A stretch of 64,000 nucleotides of DNA, taken from UBA12481 sp012523435. Its GTDB lineage: Bacteria > Bacteroidota > Bacteroidia > Bacteroidales > UBA12481. How positions within the stretch are numbered: position 1 is the stretch's first letter; each line of letters opens with the position of its first letter. The notes beneath the pieces were generated by a model. It did no database searches. It was not told the origin of the DNA and saw only the letters and a list, made by a program, of their open reading frames with translations. Shown piece after piece: positions 1-9,121 of the stretch. The stretch is from positions 27,365 to 91,364 of the forward strand of contig JAQUCP010000011.1 of the NCBI GenBank assembly GCA_028686135.1, read 5' to 3'. The position numbers and the translations under genes are program-made.

Positions 1-730
1 CAAAATTGAAAGCTTTCCATATTGATGCTACCTGGATCTTCCCACGTGCAGGCCTTTTGTCGGTCAGTGTTAAGATATGATACCCGAACTGGGTGCGTAC
101 GGGCATGCTGACATCGCCAATCTCCATGCCGTATACCACATTCTCGAAGGGATAAACCATCCACAGAGCCGAAAAATAGCCAAGATCACCTGCATTAGCT
201 TTAGCGGAGGGGTCTTCACTCACTTCGGCGGCCACCTGATCAAATTCTTCGCCACCGACAATTCTCTCCCGAATAGACATAGCTTTACGGTAGGCGAGGA
301 GGGTGTCTTGGCCCGATGCATCGGGATTGAGACCGATTAGAATGTGGGAGGCTTTTACCTCCCAAAGGCTCCTTTCGTAAGCCTCGTAAACGAGCTCATC
401 GGTGACCTCCTGGTCCATCAGGTATGGCTTGGCCAGCTGCACCCGGTATTGCTCCAGCTCAGCCTTAAAACGGGCGGTGGTGTCAAGGCCGAGGGCTTCA
501 GCTTCCTTGACCTTAAGCCTGAAGTTGATGTATAAGTCGAGCGATTCTTCGATGTTGGTTTGTTGACTCGCCAGGTTGTTTTTGTTTTTATTCAATATCC
601 GGGTAAACTCTTTGACAGTCACAGGTTCCCCATCGATAGTCATCAAAGTCTGCTCCTGTCCTCGGGCAGCGAGACCGATGAAGGTCATCATTACTGCGAG
701 AATGAATCTTGAAAAAAATCTGTGGTTCAT
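1..730 (-). CDS. Parvulin-type peptidylprolyl isomerase, SurA/PpiC-like (3' end outside window)
   Basis: The reverse strand reads open from an ATG at 728-730 to the left edge, giving 243 residues without a stop. A signal peptide covers about residues 1-24, so the product should act in the periplasm. Residues 125-226 match a parvulin (rotamase) domain: it opens with VKASHILI, contains GDLGYF in the middle and closes with FGYHILTLTDKR, the usual parvulin start and end. Family members isomerise prolyl bonds and chaperone outer-membrane proteins. It follows guaB on the same strand after a 66-base gap and may be co-transcribed with it. The part beyond the edge may contain a second parvulin or a C-terminal chaperone region. 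The domain call is firm; the cellular role is inferred. Confidence 0.85.
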   Translation of the reverse strand, partial: MNHRFFSRFILAVMMTFIGLAARGQEQTLMTIDGEPVTVKEFTRILNKNKNNLASQQTNIEESLDLYINFRLKVKEAEALGLDTTARFKAELEQYRVQLAKPYLMDQEVTDELVYEAYERSLWEVKASHILIGLNPDASGQDTLLAYRKAMSIRERIVGGEEFDQVAAEVSEDPSAKANAGDLGYFSALWMVYPFENVVYGMEIGDVSMPVRTQFGYHILTLTDKRPARGKIQVASIWKAFNF

Positions 731-796
731 GCGTTCGACTAGTTAGTAATGAAAGTCCTTATCAAACGTTCAAAACGCTGTTTTGTTATTATTTGG

Positions 797-2272
797 TCAA
801 GCCTCTCTCGAATAATTCGGTGATTCACGCGTAATAGCAACATCGTGAGGGTGGCTTTCAATCACGCCACTGGTTGTTATTCTGACAAATCTGGCTTTCT
901 GGAGCTCGTTGATATTGCGGGCACCGCAATAGCCCATGCCGGCTCTCAGGCCGCCAATAAGCTGATAGATCACTTCGTTAAGAGATCCTTTAAAGGCTAC
1001 CCGGGCGGTGATTCCTTCAGGCACGAGTTTCTTTATGTCATCCTCAACATCTTGGAAATAGCGATCTTTGGAGCCTCTTTGCATAGCTTCAATCGATCCC
1101 ATTCCGCGGTAGGTTTTGAACTTACGGCCCTGATAGATAATGGTTTCGCCGGGGGACTCTTCCGTTCCGGCGAACAGAGATCCTGCCATGACCGAATCGG
1201 CTCCGGCGGCAAGAGCTTTAACGACATCTCCAGAGTAGCGAACGCCTCCGTCAGCAATCACCGGGATGTTCGTTCCCCGAAGTGCTTTGGCCACCTCGTA
1301 GATAGCGGTCAGCTGCGGAACACCGACACCAGCGATGACCCGTGTGGTGCAGATAGAGCCTGGCCCAATCCCAACCTTCACTGCTGAGGCGCCGGCGGAG
1401 GCGAGGGCACGGGCAGCATCTCCAGTGGCAATGTTTCCTACCACGAATTCAATATTGGGAAACTGACTTTTGGCCTTTTTGAGCATTTCTATCACCCCCA
1501 TGGAGTGCCCGTGGGCAGTATCGATCACGATAGCATCCACATTTGCAGCCACCAGGGCGGAAATCCGGTCCAAGGTGTCGAGCGTGACACCAACTCCAGC
1601 TGCCACCCGAAGTCTTCCCTGCTCATCTTTGCAGGCATTTGGACGATCCTTTGTGATGGTCAGGTCCTTGTAAGTCAATAATCCAACCAACCGATAATCT
1701 TTGTCAACAACCGGCAACTTTTCAATCTTGTTCTTCTGGAGGATCTCCTCCGCTTTACCCAAACCGGTCGAAGCATCAGTTGTTACGAGGTTTTCCTGAG
1801 TCATAACCTCGCTAATGACCCGGTCGTCATCTTTTTCGAAGCGTAAGTCGCGGTTGGTAACAATTCCAACCAGCACTTTATTCTCAGTGATGACAGGGAT
1901 CCCCCCAATCTTGAACTCGTGCATCAGCTTTCTGGCATCACCCACCGTCTGGAATGGGAAAATCGTCACCGGATCCATGATCATTCCGTTTTCAGCCCGC
2001 TTTACCGAAACAACCTGTTTGGCCTGATCTTCAATCGTCATGTTCTTGTGAATCACACCAATGCCGCCTTCCCTGGCAATGGCCATAGCCATGGCTGCTT
2101 CGGTGACGGTATCCATCGAGGCGGATACAATTGGAGTATTGAGACGGATGTTGCGGGTAAAATGAGTGGTAATATCCACATCCCGAGGTAAAATATCTGA
2201 ATATGACGGAATTAGTAAGACATCATCAAACGTTAACCCTTCAAAATCGATTTTATCCGTTAGAAATGACAT
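797..2272 (-). CDS. guaB: Inosine-5'-monophosphate dehydrogenase
   Basis: A 491-residue IMP dehydrogenase, which oxidises IMP to XMP with NAD+ and commits purine synthesis to GMP. The catalytic (beta/alpha)8 barrel is interrupted by a CBS pair at about residues 95-205. The catalytic loop GPGSICTTR places the nucleophilic cysteine at residue 308. The phosphate-binding IADGGVRYSGD segment and the flap YRGMGSIEAM are intact. Length and motifs are normal for the bacterial family. guaA, the next pathway enzyme, is in the same window at 58138, so the two genes are not in one operon. The gene diverges from recQ across a short intergenic region with back-to-back promoter-like elements. Confidence 0.98.
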   Translation of the reverse strand: MSFLTDKIDFEGLTFDDVLLIPSYSDILPRDVDITTHFTRNIRLNTPIVSASMDTVTEAAMAMAIAREGGIGVIHKNMTIEDQAKQVVSVKRAENGMIMDPVTIFPFQTVGDARKLMHEFKIGGIPVITENKVLVGIVTNRDLRFEKDDDRVISEVMTQENLVTTDASTGLGKAEEILQKNKIEKLPVVDKDYRLVGLLTYKDLTITKDRPNACKDEQGRLRVAAGVGVTLDTLDRISALVAANVDAIVIDTAHGHSMGVIEMLKKAKSQFPNIEFVVGNIATGDAARALASAGASAVKVGIGPGSICTTRVIAGVGVPQLTAIYEVAKALRGTNIPVIADGGVRYSGDVVKALAAGADSVMAGSLFAGTEESPGETIIYQGRKFKTYRGMGSIEAMQRGSKDRYFQDVEDDIKKLVPEGITARVAFKGSLNEVIYQLIGGLRAGMGYCGARNINELQKARFVRITTSGVIESHPHDVAITRESPNYSREA

Positions 2273-2293
2273 ACAGATGATTTTAAGAACTGA

Positions 2294-2319
2294 TAAATTT
2301 GCGCTAAATTACAAATTTC
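2294..2319. promoter_or_regulatory. Divergent promoter region guaB/recQ with inverted repeat
   Basis: On the plus strand 2294-2301 is TAAATTTG, an exact match to the Bacteroidota -7 element TAnnTTTG, facing recQ. On the minus strand 2319-2312 reads GAAATTTG, seven of eight matches, facing guaB and ending 40 bases before its ATG. Together they form a 7-base inverted repeat (AAATTTG and CAAATTT, 2295-2301 and 2312-2318) with a 10-base spacer. The overlapping arrangement could couple expression of the two genes or serve as an operator. Promoter activity is inferred from the motif alone. Confidence 0.5.
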
Positions 2320-2327
2320 TCTCTGAT

Positions 2328-4235
2328 TTGGAGGCGTACCGTAAAATACTGGCCCAGTACTGGGGGTACTCCGGCTTTCGTTCACTGCAGGAGGAGATCA
2401 TCCGTTCTGTCATGGATGGCCGGGATACCCTCGCCCTCATGCCAACCGGTGGAGGTAAGTCAATCACCTTCCAGGTTCCCACACTGGCAATGGAGGGACT
2501 ATGCCTGGTGGTGACTCCCCTGATTTCTTTGATGCAGGACCAGGTAGAGAACCTCAGGGCCAGAGGAATACGAGCCGTGGCTATCCATTCGGGGTTGAGT
2601 TCATTTGAACTGGATATTGCTCTCGATAACTGCATTTACGGCGAATATAAATTCCTCTACCTCTCCCCGGAGCGCCTGTCAACTGATCTGTTCCTGAAAC
2701 GCCTTGAGAGTATGAAGGTATGCCTCATCGCTGTTGATGAGGCTCACTGTATCTCCCAGTGGGGGTATGATTTTCGGCCATCCTACCTCACTATTGCCAA
2801 CATCCGGCGTTATCTTCCGGGAGTTCCGGTCCTGGCCTTGACAGCTACCGCTACTCCGGCAGTGGCCGAAGATATCCAGGAAAAGCTGGCCTTCCGGGAG
2901 AAGAATGTCATCCGCCAAACCTTCGAGCGGAAAAATCTGATCTACCTCGTGCGAAAAACCGAGGATAAGTATGCCTATATGCTTAAGATCTTTAATAAAC
3001 AACCCGGAACTGGTATTGTATATGTTAGAAACCGTAAGAAAACCAAGGAGATAGCGGAGTTTTTAACCCGCCACGGCTTGACTGCCCAGTTTTACCATGC
3101 CGGACTCGAGGCGGCCGACCGCAAAAAGCGTCAGGACGACTGGACGCGCGGAAAGATCCGTATCATGGTATCGACAAATGCGTTTGGCATGGGTATCGAT
3201 AAACCCGATGTACGCGTTGTGATTCATGCCGATCTGCCCGATTCTCCGGAAGCCTATTTCCAGGAAGCCGGTAGGGCTGGGCGAGATGGGAAAAAGTCCT
3301 ACGCTGTCCTTCTGTATCATACGTCCGATAAACTCTCTCTTGAAAAGGGATTTCGTGTACGCTTTCCGGATACAGCCACCATCCGCAAGATCTATCAAGC
3401 TCTCGGGAACTATTACCAAGTGATCCCCGGAACAGGGAAAAACCAGGTATTTGATTTCGATCTGATGGATTTCTGCTCTAAATTCAGCTTTCACTCGCTG
3501 ACCACCTATCATGCACTCAAGCACCTGGAAAAGAGTGGTTACCTGGAACTGACGGAGGATCTGGATCTTCCGGCCAGGATTCACTTCCGGGTTACCCGCG
3601 ATGACCTCTACCGGTTTCAGGTGGCTAATGATCGGTATGACGGTTTTATTAAGCTCCTGCTCAGGATCTATTCCGGCATGTTTTCCGATTTTATCCGGAT
3701 TGAGGAATCAGCCATTGCTGCCAAAGCAAAAATCTCTACCGAAGCTGTTCAGTCTGCGTTAAATGCCCTACACCAGATGGGTATCCTCTATTATATCAAG
3801 CCGAAAAAAACTCCTCAGGTTATTTTTGTTGCTGAGCGACTGGATGATAAGTCGCTGTTGTTCAATAAGAAATTTTACGAGAGCCTCCAATCAACCACCC
3901 GCTTCCGCCTTCAAACCATGATCCATTATGCAGAATCGGATTATCGTTGCCGGAGCCAGCTGCTGCTGCTCTATTTCGGTGAGCGGGATCCATATCGGTG
4001 CGGTCAGTGCGATGTGTGCGTAAGACCAAATGATGGACGAACTGATCCGTGTACCCAGGATGAAATTTTGCAGCGGATTACCAGCATTGTTACTGAAGGA
4101 CCGGTTGAGCTCCACGCGTTGATCGCCAATATCGCGGCCGAGTCGTCCGAAATAACCAGGGTGCTGGACGATCTTTTTAACCGTGGACTGATTGTCCGGG
4201 AGGAGGGTTTACTGCACTGGAGAGGGGAAGTCTGA
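2328..4235 (+). CDS. recQ: ATP-dependent DNA helicase RecQ
   Basis: A 3'-5' superfamily 2 helicase of about 635 residues, used in recombination and replication-fork repair. Seen in order: the family N-terminus YWGYSGFRSLQEE, Walker A PTGGGKS near residue 40, DEAHCISQWGYDFRPSY near 136, the helicase C lobe with QEAGRAGRDGK, and a RecQ zinc-binding region with cysteines in YRCRSQ and RCGQCDVC, followed by a winged-helix-like tail. The start is uncertain. An in-frame ATG lies at 2277, but a promoter-like TAAATTTG sits at 2294-2301 and the family usually begins only a few residues before YWGY, so I favour TTG 2328. The 3' end is followed after 9-47 bases by an exonuclease gene. Confidence 0.95.
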   Translation: MEAYRKILAQYWGYSGFRSLQEEIIRSVMDGRDTLALMPTGGGKSITFQVPTLAMEGLCLVVTPLISLMQDQVENLRARGIRAVAIHSGLSSFELDIALDNCIYGEYKFLYLSPERLSTDLFLKRLESMKVCLIAVDEAHCISQWGYDFRPSYLTIANIRRYLPGVPVLALTATATPAVAEDIQEKLAFREKNVIRQTFERKNLIYLVRKTEDKYAYMLKIFNKQPGTGIVYVRNRKKTKEIAEFLTRHGLTAQFYHAGLEAADRKKRQDDWTRGKIRIMVSTNAFGMGIDKPDVRVVIHADLPDSPEAYFQEAGRAGRDGKKSYAVLLYHTSDKLSLEKGFRVRFPDTATIRKIYQALGNYYQVIPGTGKNQVFDFDLMDFCSKFSFHSLTTYHALKHLEKSGYLELTEDLDLPARIHFRVTRDDLYRFQVANDRYDGFIKLLLRIYSGMFSDFIRIEESAIAAKAKISTEAVQSALNALHQMGILYYIKPKKTPQVIFVAERLDDKSLLFNKKFYESLQSTTRFRLQTMIHYAESDYRCRSQLLLLYFGERDPYRCGQCDVCVRPNDGRTDPCTQDEILQRITSIVTEGPVELHALIANIAAESSEITRVLDDLFNRGLIVREEGLLHWRGEV

Positions 4236-4244
4236 AAAAACAGG

Positions 4245-4252
4245 TAAATTTG
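4245..4252 (+). promoter_or_regulatory. TAnnTTTG promoter -7 element for exonuclease gene
   Basis: TAAATTTG matches the Bacteroidota -7 consensus exactly and sits 30 bases before an ATG at 4283. A possible TTG start at 4250 lies inside this element. This argues that translation starts at 4283 and that the exonuclease-rel-tex genes can be transcribed separately from recQ. Confidence 0.5.
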
Positions 4253-4282
4253 GCCCCAGTTTCCAAAGATCTGTTGTATCAA

Positions 4283-4876
4283 ATGTTTGCAAGTCAAATC
4301 GATTCTGAAGAACTCAAGAGTCTGCCATTGAAGGCATTTGAAGGGGATACTTATATTATCGATAACCTCCAAGATGCTCGAGCTGCCGTAAAACGCTTGT
4401 CGCAAGAACGTGTTCTGGGTTTTGATACGGAGACTAAACCATCATTCAAAAAGGGAGAAAACAACCCGGTCTCCATGCTGCAACTGGCTACAGAAAAGGA
4501 AGCCTGGCTTTTTCGCTTGAACCGGATTGGCCAGGTTCCCGATTTGCTCACGATCTGTGCCGACCCATCCATTCTGAAAATTGGTGCTGCTATTCGCGAT
4601 GATATTCGCTTGATTAGAAAGCTAATGAGCGGTAAACCTGAAGGGTTTATTGATCTTCAGGAACTGGTGCCAAAGTATGGAATCCAGAACTTTGGCCTGA
4701 GAAAACTCGCGGCCATCGTCCTCGGATTTAGGATCTCTAAATCACAACAACTCTCCAACTGGGATGCCGAAGTTCTCTCAGAGTCCCAGATACGATACGC
4801 TGCCACCGATGCCTGGGTGTCGCTGGCTATTTACCTCAAACTGATCTCCTCCACAGATCATGGACCCGCTCAGTGA
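4283..4876 (+). CDS. 3'-5' exonuclease, DEDDy (RNase D-like) family
   Basis: A 197-residue single-domain exonuclease. The three DEDD motifs are visible: GFDTET (Exo I, metal-binding Asp and Glu), AAIRDDIR (Exo II Asp) and YAATDAW (Exo III, Tyr four residues before Asp, hence the DEDDy type). It should remove nucleotides from the 3' end of DNA or RNA in the cytoplasm; substrate preference cannot be read from sequence. There is no HRDC domain, so it is not a full RNase D. I chose the ATG at 4283 over the TTG at 4250 because the latter lies in a promoter-like element and because relatives begin close to the conserved LPLKAFEG segment. The 3' end overlaps rel by 17 bases, suggesting translational coupling. 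Confidence 0.88.
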   Translation: MFASQIDSEELKSLPLKAFEGDTYIIDNLQDARAAVKRLSQERVLGFDTETKPSFKKGENNPVSMLQLATEKEAWLFRLNRIGQVPDLLTICADPSILKIGAAIRDDIRLIRKLMSGKPEGFIDLQELVPKYGIQNFGLRKLAAIVLGFRISKSQQLSNWDAEVLSESQIRYAATDAWVSLAIYLKLISSTDHGPAQ

Positions 4877-6989
4877 CAGCCTCATCAATGCTGCACAATC
4901 ACTGCTACTGGAATTTCTCTCTGCCACAGAGCATCCGGAAAGTGACCAAATCCAAGCCCGTATATCGGGAATGGCAGCTATCGTAACCGAAGAGTTTGGC
5001 CTTGGAAGCCTTTCAGAAGCAGCATGTTACCTCTCTTTGCCCTATAATAAGGGATGGCTTTTGCCAGAGAGAATCACAAGCGAATTCTCGCCTGTTATGC
5101 TGAGAATCCTTGATGGGCTTAAAAAAATCGATGGACTGAATACCAGTCGAACCAGAATTCATGCCGATAAGTTCATTCAACTGCTACTCAGTATCTCCGA
5201 AGATGTGCGCATTATCCTGATCAAAACCGGAGAACGCCTGTTTGCCCTCCGGAATATCCATTCTTTACCACCCGACGAACAACTGAGAATGGCGCATGAG
5301 GCCCGTGATCTCTACGCTCCAATAGCCCACCGCCTGGGATTATACCTGATTAAACAGGAGTTCGAAGAGGTTGCTTTGAAATACCAACAGCCGGATGTCT
5401 TCGGGACCATCCTCCGAAAACTGGATGAGTCAAAAAGCAACCGCGAGGAATATATCAACCGATTCATCGAACCGCTCAGGAATGAGTTGGTGGCCAAGGG
5501 ATACCGATGTGATATCAAAGGCCGGACCAAAGCAATTCCTTCTATCTGGAGAAAAATGATGGTTCAAGGAGTTGATTTCGAGGAGGTTTACGACTTGTTT
5601 GCCATTCGGATCATCCTGGATAATCCTTCCGACAACGAAAAAGCTGATTGCTGGCAGATTTATTCCATCGTGACTGACATCTATCAGCCCAATCCACAAC
5701 GTCTGCGGGATTGGATTTCATCCCCTAAACCTAACGGATATGAATCTTTGCATACCACGGTGATTGGGCCGGAAGGCCGGTGGGTGGAGGTACAGATACG
5801 CACCAGACGTATGGATGAAATCGCCGAAAAAGGTCATGCCGCTCATTGGCGTTACAAAGAGAATAACCTGGATGTTGAGGGAACAGCCTGGCTGTCAGAA
5901 ATACGTGAAGCCCTCGGGACTTCATTGGGTACCCGTAATGCTGATGAGGTGAGGGCAAAAACAGAGCTCTACTCCGATCAAATCTACATCTTTACACCCC
6001 AGGGTGATTTGCTGAAACTGAGGTCGGGATCAACCGTGCTCGATTTTGCTTTTGCTGTTCACAGTGAGGTGGGCTCCAAATGCACCGGAGCACGGGTTAA
6101 TGGCCAGATTGTGCCAATCAGACAACGCCTGGTCAATGGCGATCAGGTTGAAGTACTCACTGCAGCCCAGCAAAGACCTAATCTGAACTGGCTGAACATC
6201 GCGATAACATCTAAAGCCAGAGCCCGAATCAAACGCTTTCTCAAAGAGGCGGAGTTTAATAAGGCCGACGAGGGAAAGGAGATATTAAACAGAAAGCTGG
6301 AGCAGTGGCGAATTAAAGATGACGTTTCAACGATCCAGAAAATCGTTAACTGGCTCAATCTTAAGGATGCACTGAACCTTTATCAGGCCGTGGCTGAAAA
6401 CCGCGTTGATATGGCATCCCTCAAGGAGTTTCTTCGGGAAAAAGCCCCCTCCGAAATCCTGAGGGAAAAAGCTGCCCCAGTGCGAAAAATCTCCGCTTTT
6501 GCCAAAACGGTGAGCCAACAAGAGGACTACCTGATCATCGATAATGCCCTCGATCGTGTCGATTATCGTATGGCAAAATGCTGTAACCCTATTTATGGAG
6601 ATGAGGTCTTTGGATTTGTTACAGTTAAGGATGGGACTAAAATCCACCGGATCAATTGCCCCAATGCTAAACAGATGATCGAAAGATACCCGTATAGAAT
6701 CGTGAAAGTTCGCTGGTCGGAGTCACACGGAGAAACCGCCTCTTTTACCGTAAATATACTCATCTCCGGAATGGATGATATTTCCGTGGTCAACGAGATC
6801 AGCAAACAGCTCTCATCCGACCCAAAACTGATCCTGCGGGCTATGAATATCGTGGCCAGAGAAGCACTCTTCGAGGGGACCTACACCCTGAATGTTCAGG
6901 ATAAAGTCCACCTGGATTCTATTATCAACCGGTTAAGAAAAATAAAGGGAATTATATCTGTCAGAAGATCAGATGATTATAGATTATGA
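4860..6989 (+). CDS. RelA/SpoT-family (p)ppGpp synthetase with degenerate hydrolase domain
   Basis: A 709-residue long RelA/SpoT homologue, making the alarmone (p)ppGpp from GDP/GTP and ATP. The synthetase domain is intact: YDLFAIRII near residue 243, SPKPNGYESLHT, and EVQIRT near 309 followed by AEKGHAAHW. A TGS domain starts near 372 (DQIYIFTP), a conserved-cysteine region KCCNPIYGDEVFGF lies near 573, and an ACT-like domain ends the protein. The N-terminal HD domain has lost its metal site: the usual HDxxED stretch reads SLPYNKG, and the LADRxHNMR motif reads TGERLFALR. It is therefore probably a synthetase only, as RelA is. It overlaps the exonuclease upstream by 17 bases and tex downstream by 4 (ATGA). 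Confidence 0.93.
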   Translation: MDPLSDSLINAAQSLLLEFLSATEHPESDQIQARISGMAAIVTEEFGLGSLSEAACYLSLPYNKGWLLPERITSEFSPVMLRILDGLKKIDGLNTSRTRIHADKFIQLLLSISEDVRIILIKTGERLFALRNIHSLPPDEQLRMAHEARDLYAPIAHRLGLYLIKQEFEEVALKYQQPDVFGTILRKLDESKSNREEYINRFIEPLRNELVAKGYRCDIKGRTKAIPSIWRKMMVQGVDFEEVYDLFAIRIILDNPSDNEKADCWQIYSIVTDIYQPNPQRLRDWISSPKPNGYESLHTTVIGPEGRWVEVQIRTRRMDEIAEKGHAAHWRYKENNLDVEGTAWLSEIREALGTSLGTRNADEVRAKTELYSDQIYIFTPQGDLLKLRSGSTVLDFAFAVHSEVGSKCTGARVNGQIVPIRQRLVNGDQVEVLTAAQQRPNLNWLNIAITSKARARIKRFLKEAEFNKADEGKEILNRKLEQWRIKDDVSTIQKIVNWLNLKDALNLYQAVAENRVDMASLKEFLREKAPSEILREKAAPVRKISAFAKTVSQQEDYLIIDNALDRVDYRMAKCCNPIYGDEVFGFVTVKDGTKIHRINCPNAKQMIERYPYRIVKVRWSESHGETASFTVNILISGMDDISVVNEISKQLSSDPKLILRAMNIVAREALFEGTYTLNVQDKVHLDSIINRLRKIKGIISVRRSDDYRL

Positions 6990-9121
6990 ACGAAGGACAC
7001 ATAAACCAAATCGCCAGCGGTTTGAACCTCGATGCTTGGCAGGTTCGCAATACCCTCCATCTTTTCGGAGAAGGAGCAACCATTCCATTTGTTAGCAGAT
7101 ACCGGAAAGAGAAAACCGGCAGTCTGGATGAAGTCCAGCTGATGGAAATCAAAAAACAGTCGGACAGACTCCAGGAGCTGGATGCACGCCGCCAGACGAT
7201 CCTGGATACTATCACCGAACAGGGAAAGCTAACTGCTGATTTGGAGAAAAGTATCCTCAACGCTATCAGCATGACCGAACTGGAGGATCTTTACCTTCCA
7301 TATAAACCCAAACGAAAAACCCGGGGAAGCAAAGCACGGGAGAAAGGCCTTGAGCCGCTGGCGGAAATGATCATGCAGCAACGAAGTGTAAATCCTGCTG
7401 TTTTGGCTGAAAATTATGTAAATGAAGAGGTTGCAGGAGTTGAGGAAGCTCTTGGTGGTGCACGAGATATCATTGCCGAATGGATCAATGAAGATCAGCG
7501 GGTTAGAAATGCTGTTCGCCGTGTGTACGAACGTAACGCCTTCGTTAAGTCGAAACTGATTAAAGGCAAAGAGGAAGAGGGTGCAAAGTATGCCGACTAT
7601 TTCGAGTTTCACGAACCACTAAAAAGATGTCCTTCCCACCGTCTTTTGGCCCTATTTCGTGGAGAGCGTGAAGGATTCCTGCGCGTCTCCGTCGAGCCCG
7701 AAGAGGAACTCGCCCTGGAACGTATCAACGAACGGGTATTGAGAAATAACAGTGCCTGTGCAGAACAAGTGCAAACTGCTGCGAAAGACGCTTATAAGCG
7801 CCTGCTTGGGCCATCGATCGAAACCGAATATCGAAACCTTTTTAAGGAAAAAGCTGATGATGAGGCTATTCGAGTATTTGCCGATAACCTCCAGCAGCTT
7901 CTCCTAATGCCACCACTGGGTGAGAAAAGCATCCTGGCCATTGACCCCGGTTTTCGGACCGGTTGCAAGGTGGTCTGCCTCGATAAACAGGGAAATCTGG
8001 TTCATAATGAGACAATTTACCCTCATCCACCTCAGCGAGAGACATCCCAGGCAGCAAAAAAGATAAAATCCCTGGTCGATGCGTACAAAATCGAAGCGAT
8101 TGCCATTGGGAACGGAACCGCCAGTCGGGAAACCGAATATTTTATCCGTAACTATGTCCGTTTCGAAACCGATGTACAGGTTTATGTGGTTAGCGAAAAT
8201 GGCGCCTCCATCTATTCGGCTTCGGATGTCGGACGTGAGGAGTTTCCGGATTACGATGTGACGGTCAGAGGATCAGTCTCAATCGGTCGTCGACTGATGG
8301 ATCCGCTGGCTGAACTGGTAAAAATTGATCCGAAATCAATCGGGGTGGGGCAGTATCAACATGATGTGGATCAGAAACGACTTCAGGAGAGTCTCGATCA
8401 GGTGGTGGTGAGCTGTGTGAATAAGGTTGGCGTTCAGGTTAATACCGCAAGTCGGCATCTGCTGACATACGTCTCCGGGCTAGGTCCTGCTCTGGCGCGA
8501 AACATCACCGACTATATCCACGAAAACGGTCCCGTGAAGAGTCGTCAAGAACTTCTTAAGGTACCCCGACTTGGGTGTAAAGCGTTTGAGCAGGCCGCTG
8601 GATTTCTTCGGATCCGGGGAGGAGAACATCCGCTGGATAATAGTGCCGTGCATCCCGAAAGCTATGACGTGGTCGAGCAGATGGCTCGTGACCTGGGCTG
8701 CTCGGTGAACGATCTGATCACGGATCCCGCCCAACGCTCGGCCATCAAACTGGAAAAGTACGTTACCTCTGAAACTGGCTTGCCTACGCTAAAAGACATC
8801 CTGCAGGAACTCAGCAAACCGGGCAGAGATCCCCGTGGACGAATCAAGATTTTCGAGTTTTCTCAAGATGTTCACCAATTAGAAGATGTTAAGGCTGGAA
8901 TGGTGCTCCCGGGCATTGTCACCAATATCACCCGATTCGGGGCATTTGTCGATATTGGCGTGAAGCAGGATGGACTGGTGCACGTCTCCCAACTGGCCGA
9001 TAAATATGTGTCTGACCCCTCCCAGGTGGTCAAATTACATCAGCATGTAAAAGTTAAAGTACTGGAGGTTGACCTGGTGAGAAAGCGTATCCAATTGTCG
9101 ATGAAGGGTTTACAGGACTAA
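6986..9121 (+). CDS. tex: Tex-family RNA-binding transcription accessory protein
   Basis: A 711-residue Tex protein, a conserved nucleic-acid-binding factor linked to transcription and stress tolerance. Visible in order: the N-terminal helical Tex region with IPFVSRYRKEKTG, a YqgF/RNase H-like domain starting at ILAIDPGFRTGCK near residue 316, helix-hairpin-helix motifs around 480-560 (YVSGLGPALARNI), and a C-terminal S1 domain at about 635-708 (VTNITRFGAFVDIG, DGLVHVSQLAD). Length and order are normal for the family. Its start shares an ATGA overlap with the rel stop, so it is translationally coupled to the ppGpp synthetase. Its last 12 bases overlap the convergent HAD hydrolase gene. Confidence 0.96.
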   Translation: MNEGHINQIASGLNLDAWQVRNTLHLFGEGATIPFVSRYRKEKTGSLDEVQLMEIKKQSDRLQELDARRQTILDTITEQGKLTADLEKSILNAISMTELEDLYLPYKPKRKTRGSKAREKGLEPLAEMIMQQRSVNPAVLAENYVNEEVAGVEEALGGARDIIAEWINEDQRVRNAVRRVYERNAFVKSKLIKGKEEEGAKYADYFEFHEPLKRCPSHRLLALFRGEREGFLRVSVEPEEELALERINERVLRNNSACAEQVQTAAKDAYKRLLGPSIETEYRNLFKEKADDEAIRVFADNLQQLLLMPPLGEKSILAIDPGFRTGCKVVCLDKQGNLVHNETIYPHPPQRETSQAAKKIKSLVDAYKIEAIAIGNGTASRETEYFIRNYVRFETDVQVYVVSENGASIYSASDVGREEFPDYDVTVRGSVSIGRRLMDPLAELVKIDPKSIGVGQYQHDVDQKRLQESLDQVVVSCVNKVGVQVNTASRHLLTYVSGLGPALARNITDYIHENGPVKSRQELLKVPRLGCKAFEQAAGFLRIRGGEHPLDNSAVHPESYDVVEQMARDLGCSVNDLITDPAQRSAIKLEKYVTSETGLPTLKDILQELSKPGRDPRGRIKIFEFSQDVHQLEDVKAGMVLPGIVTNITRFGAFVDIGVKQDGLVHVSQLADKYVSDPSQVVKLHQHVKVKVLEVDLVRKRIQLSMKGLQD

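Noticed and set aside
845..1387. Long open frame antisense to guaB
   Set aside because: It lies wholly inside guaB on the other strand, with no recognisable domain; guaB motifs cover the same bases.
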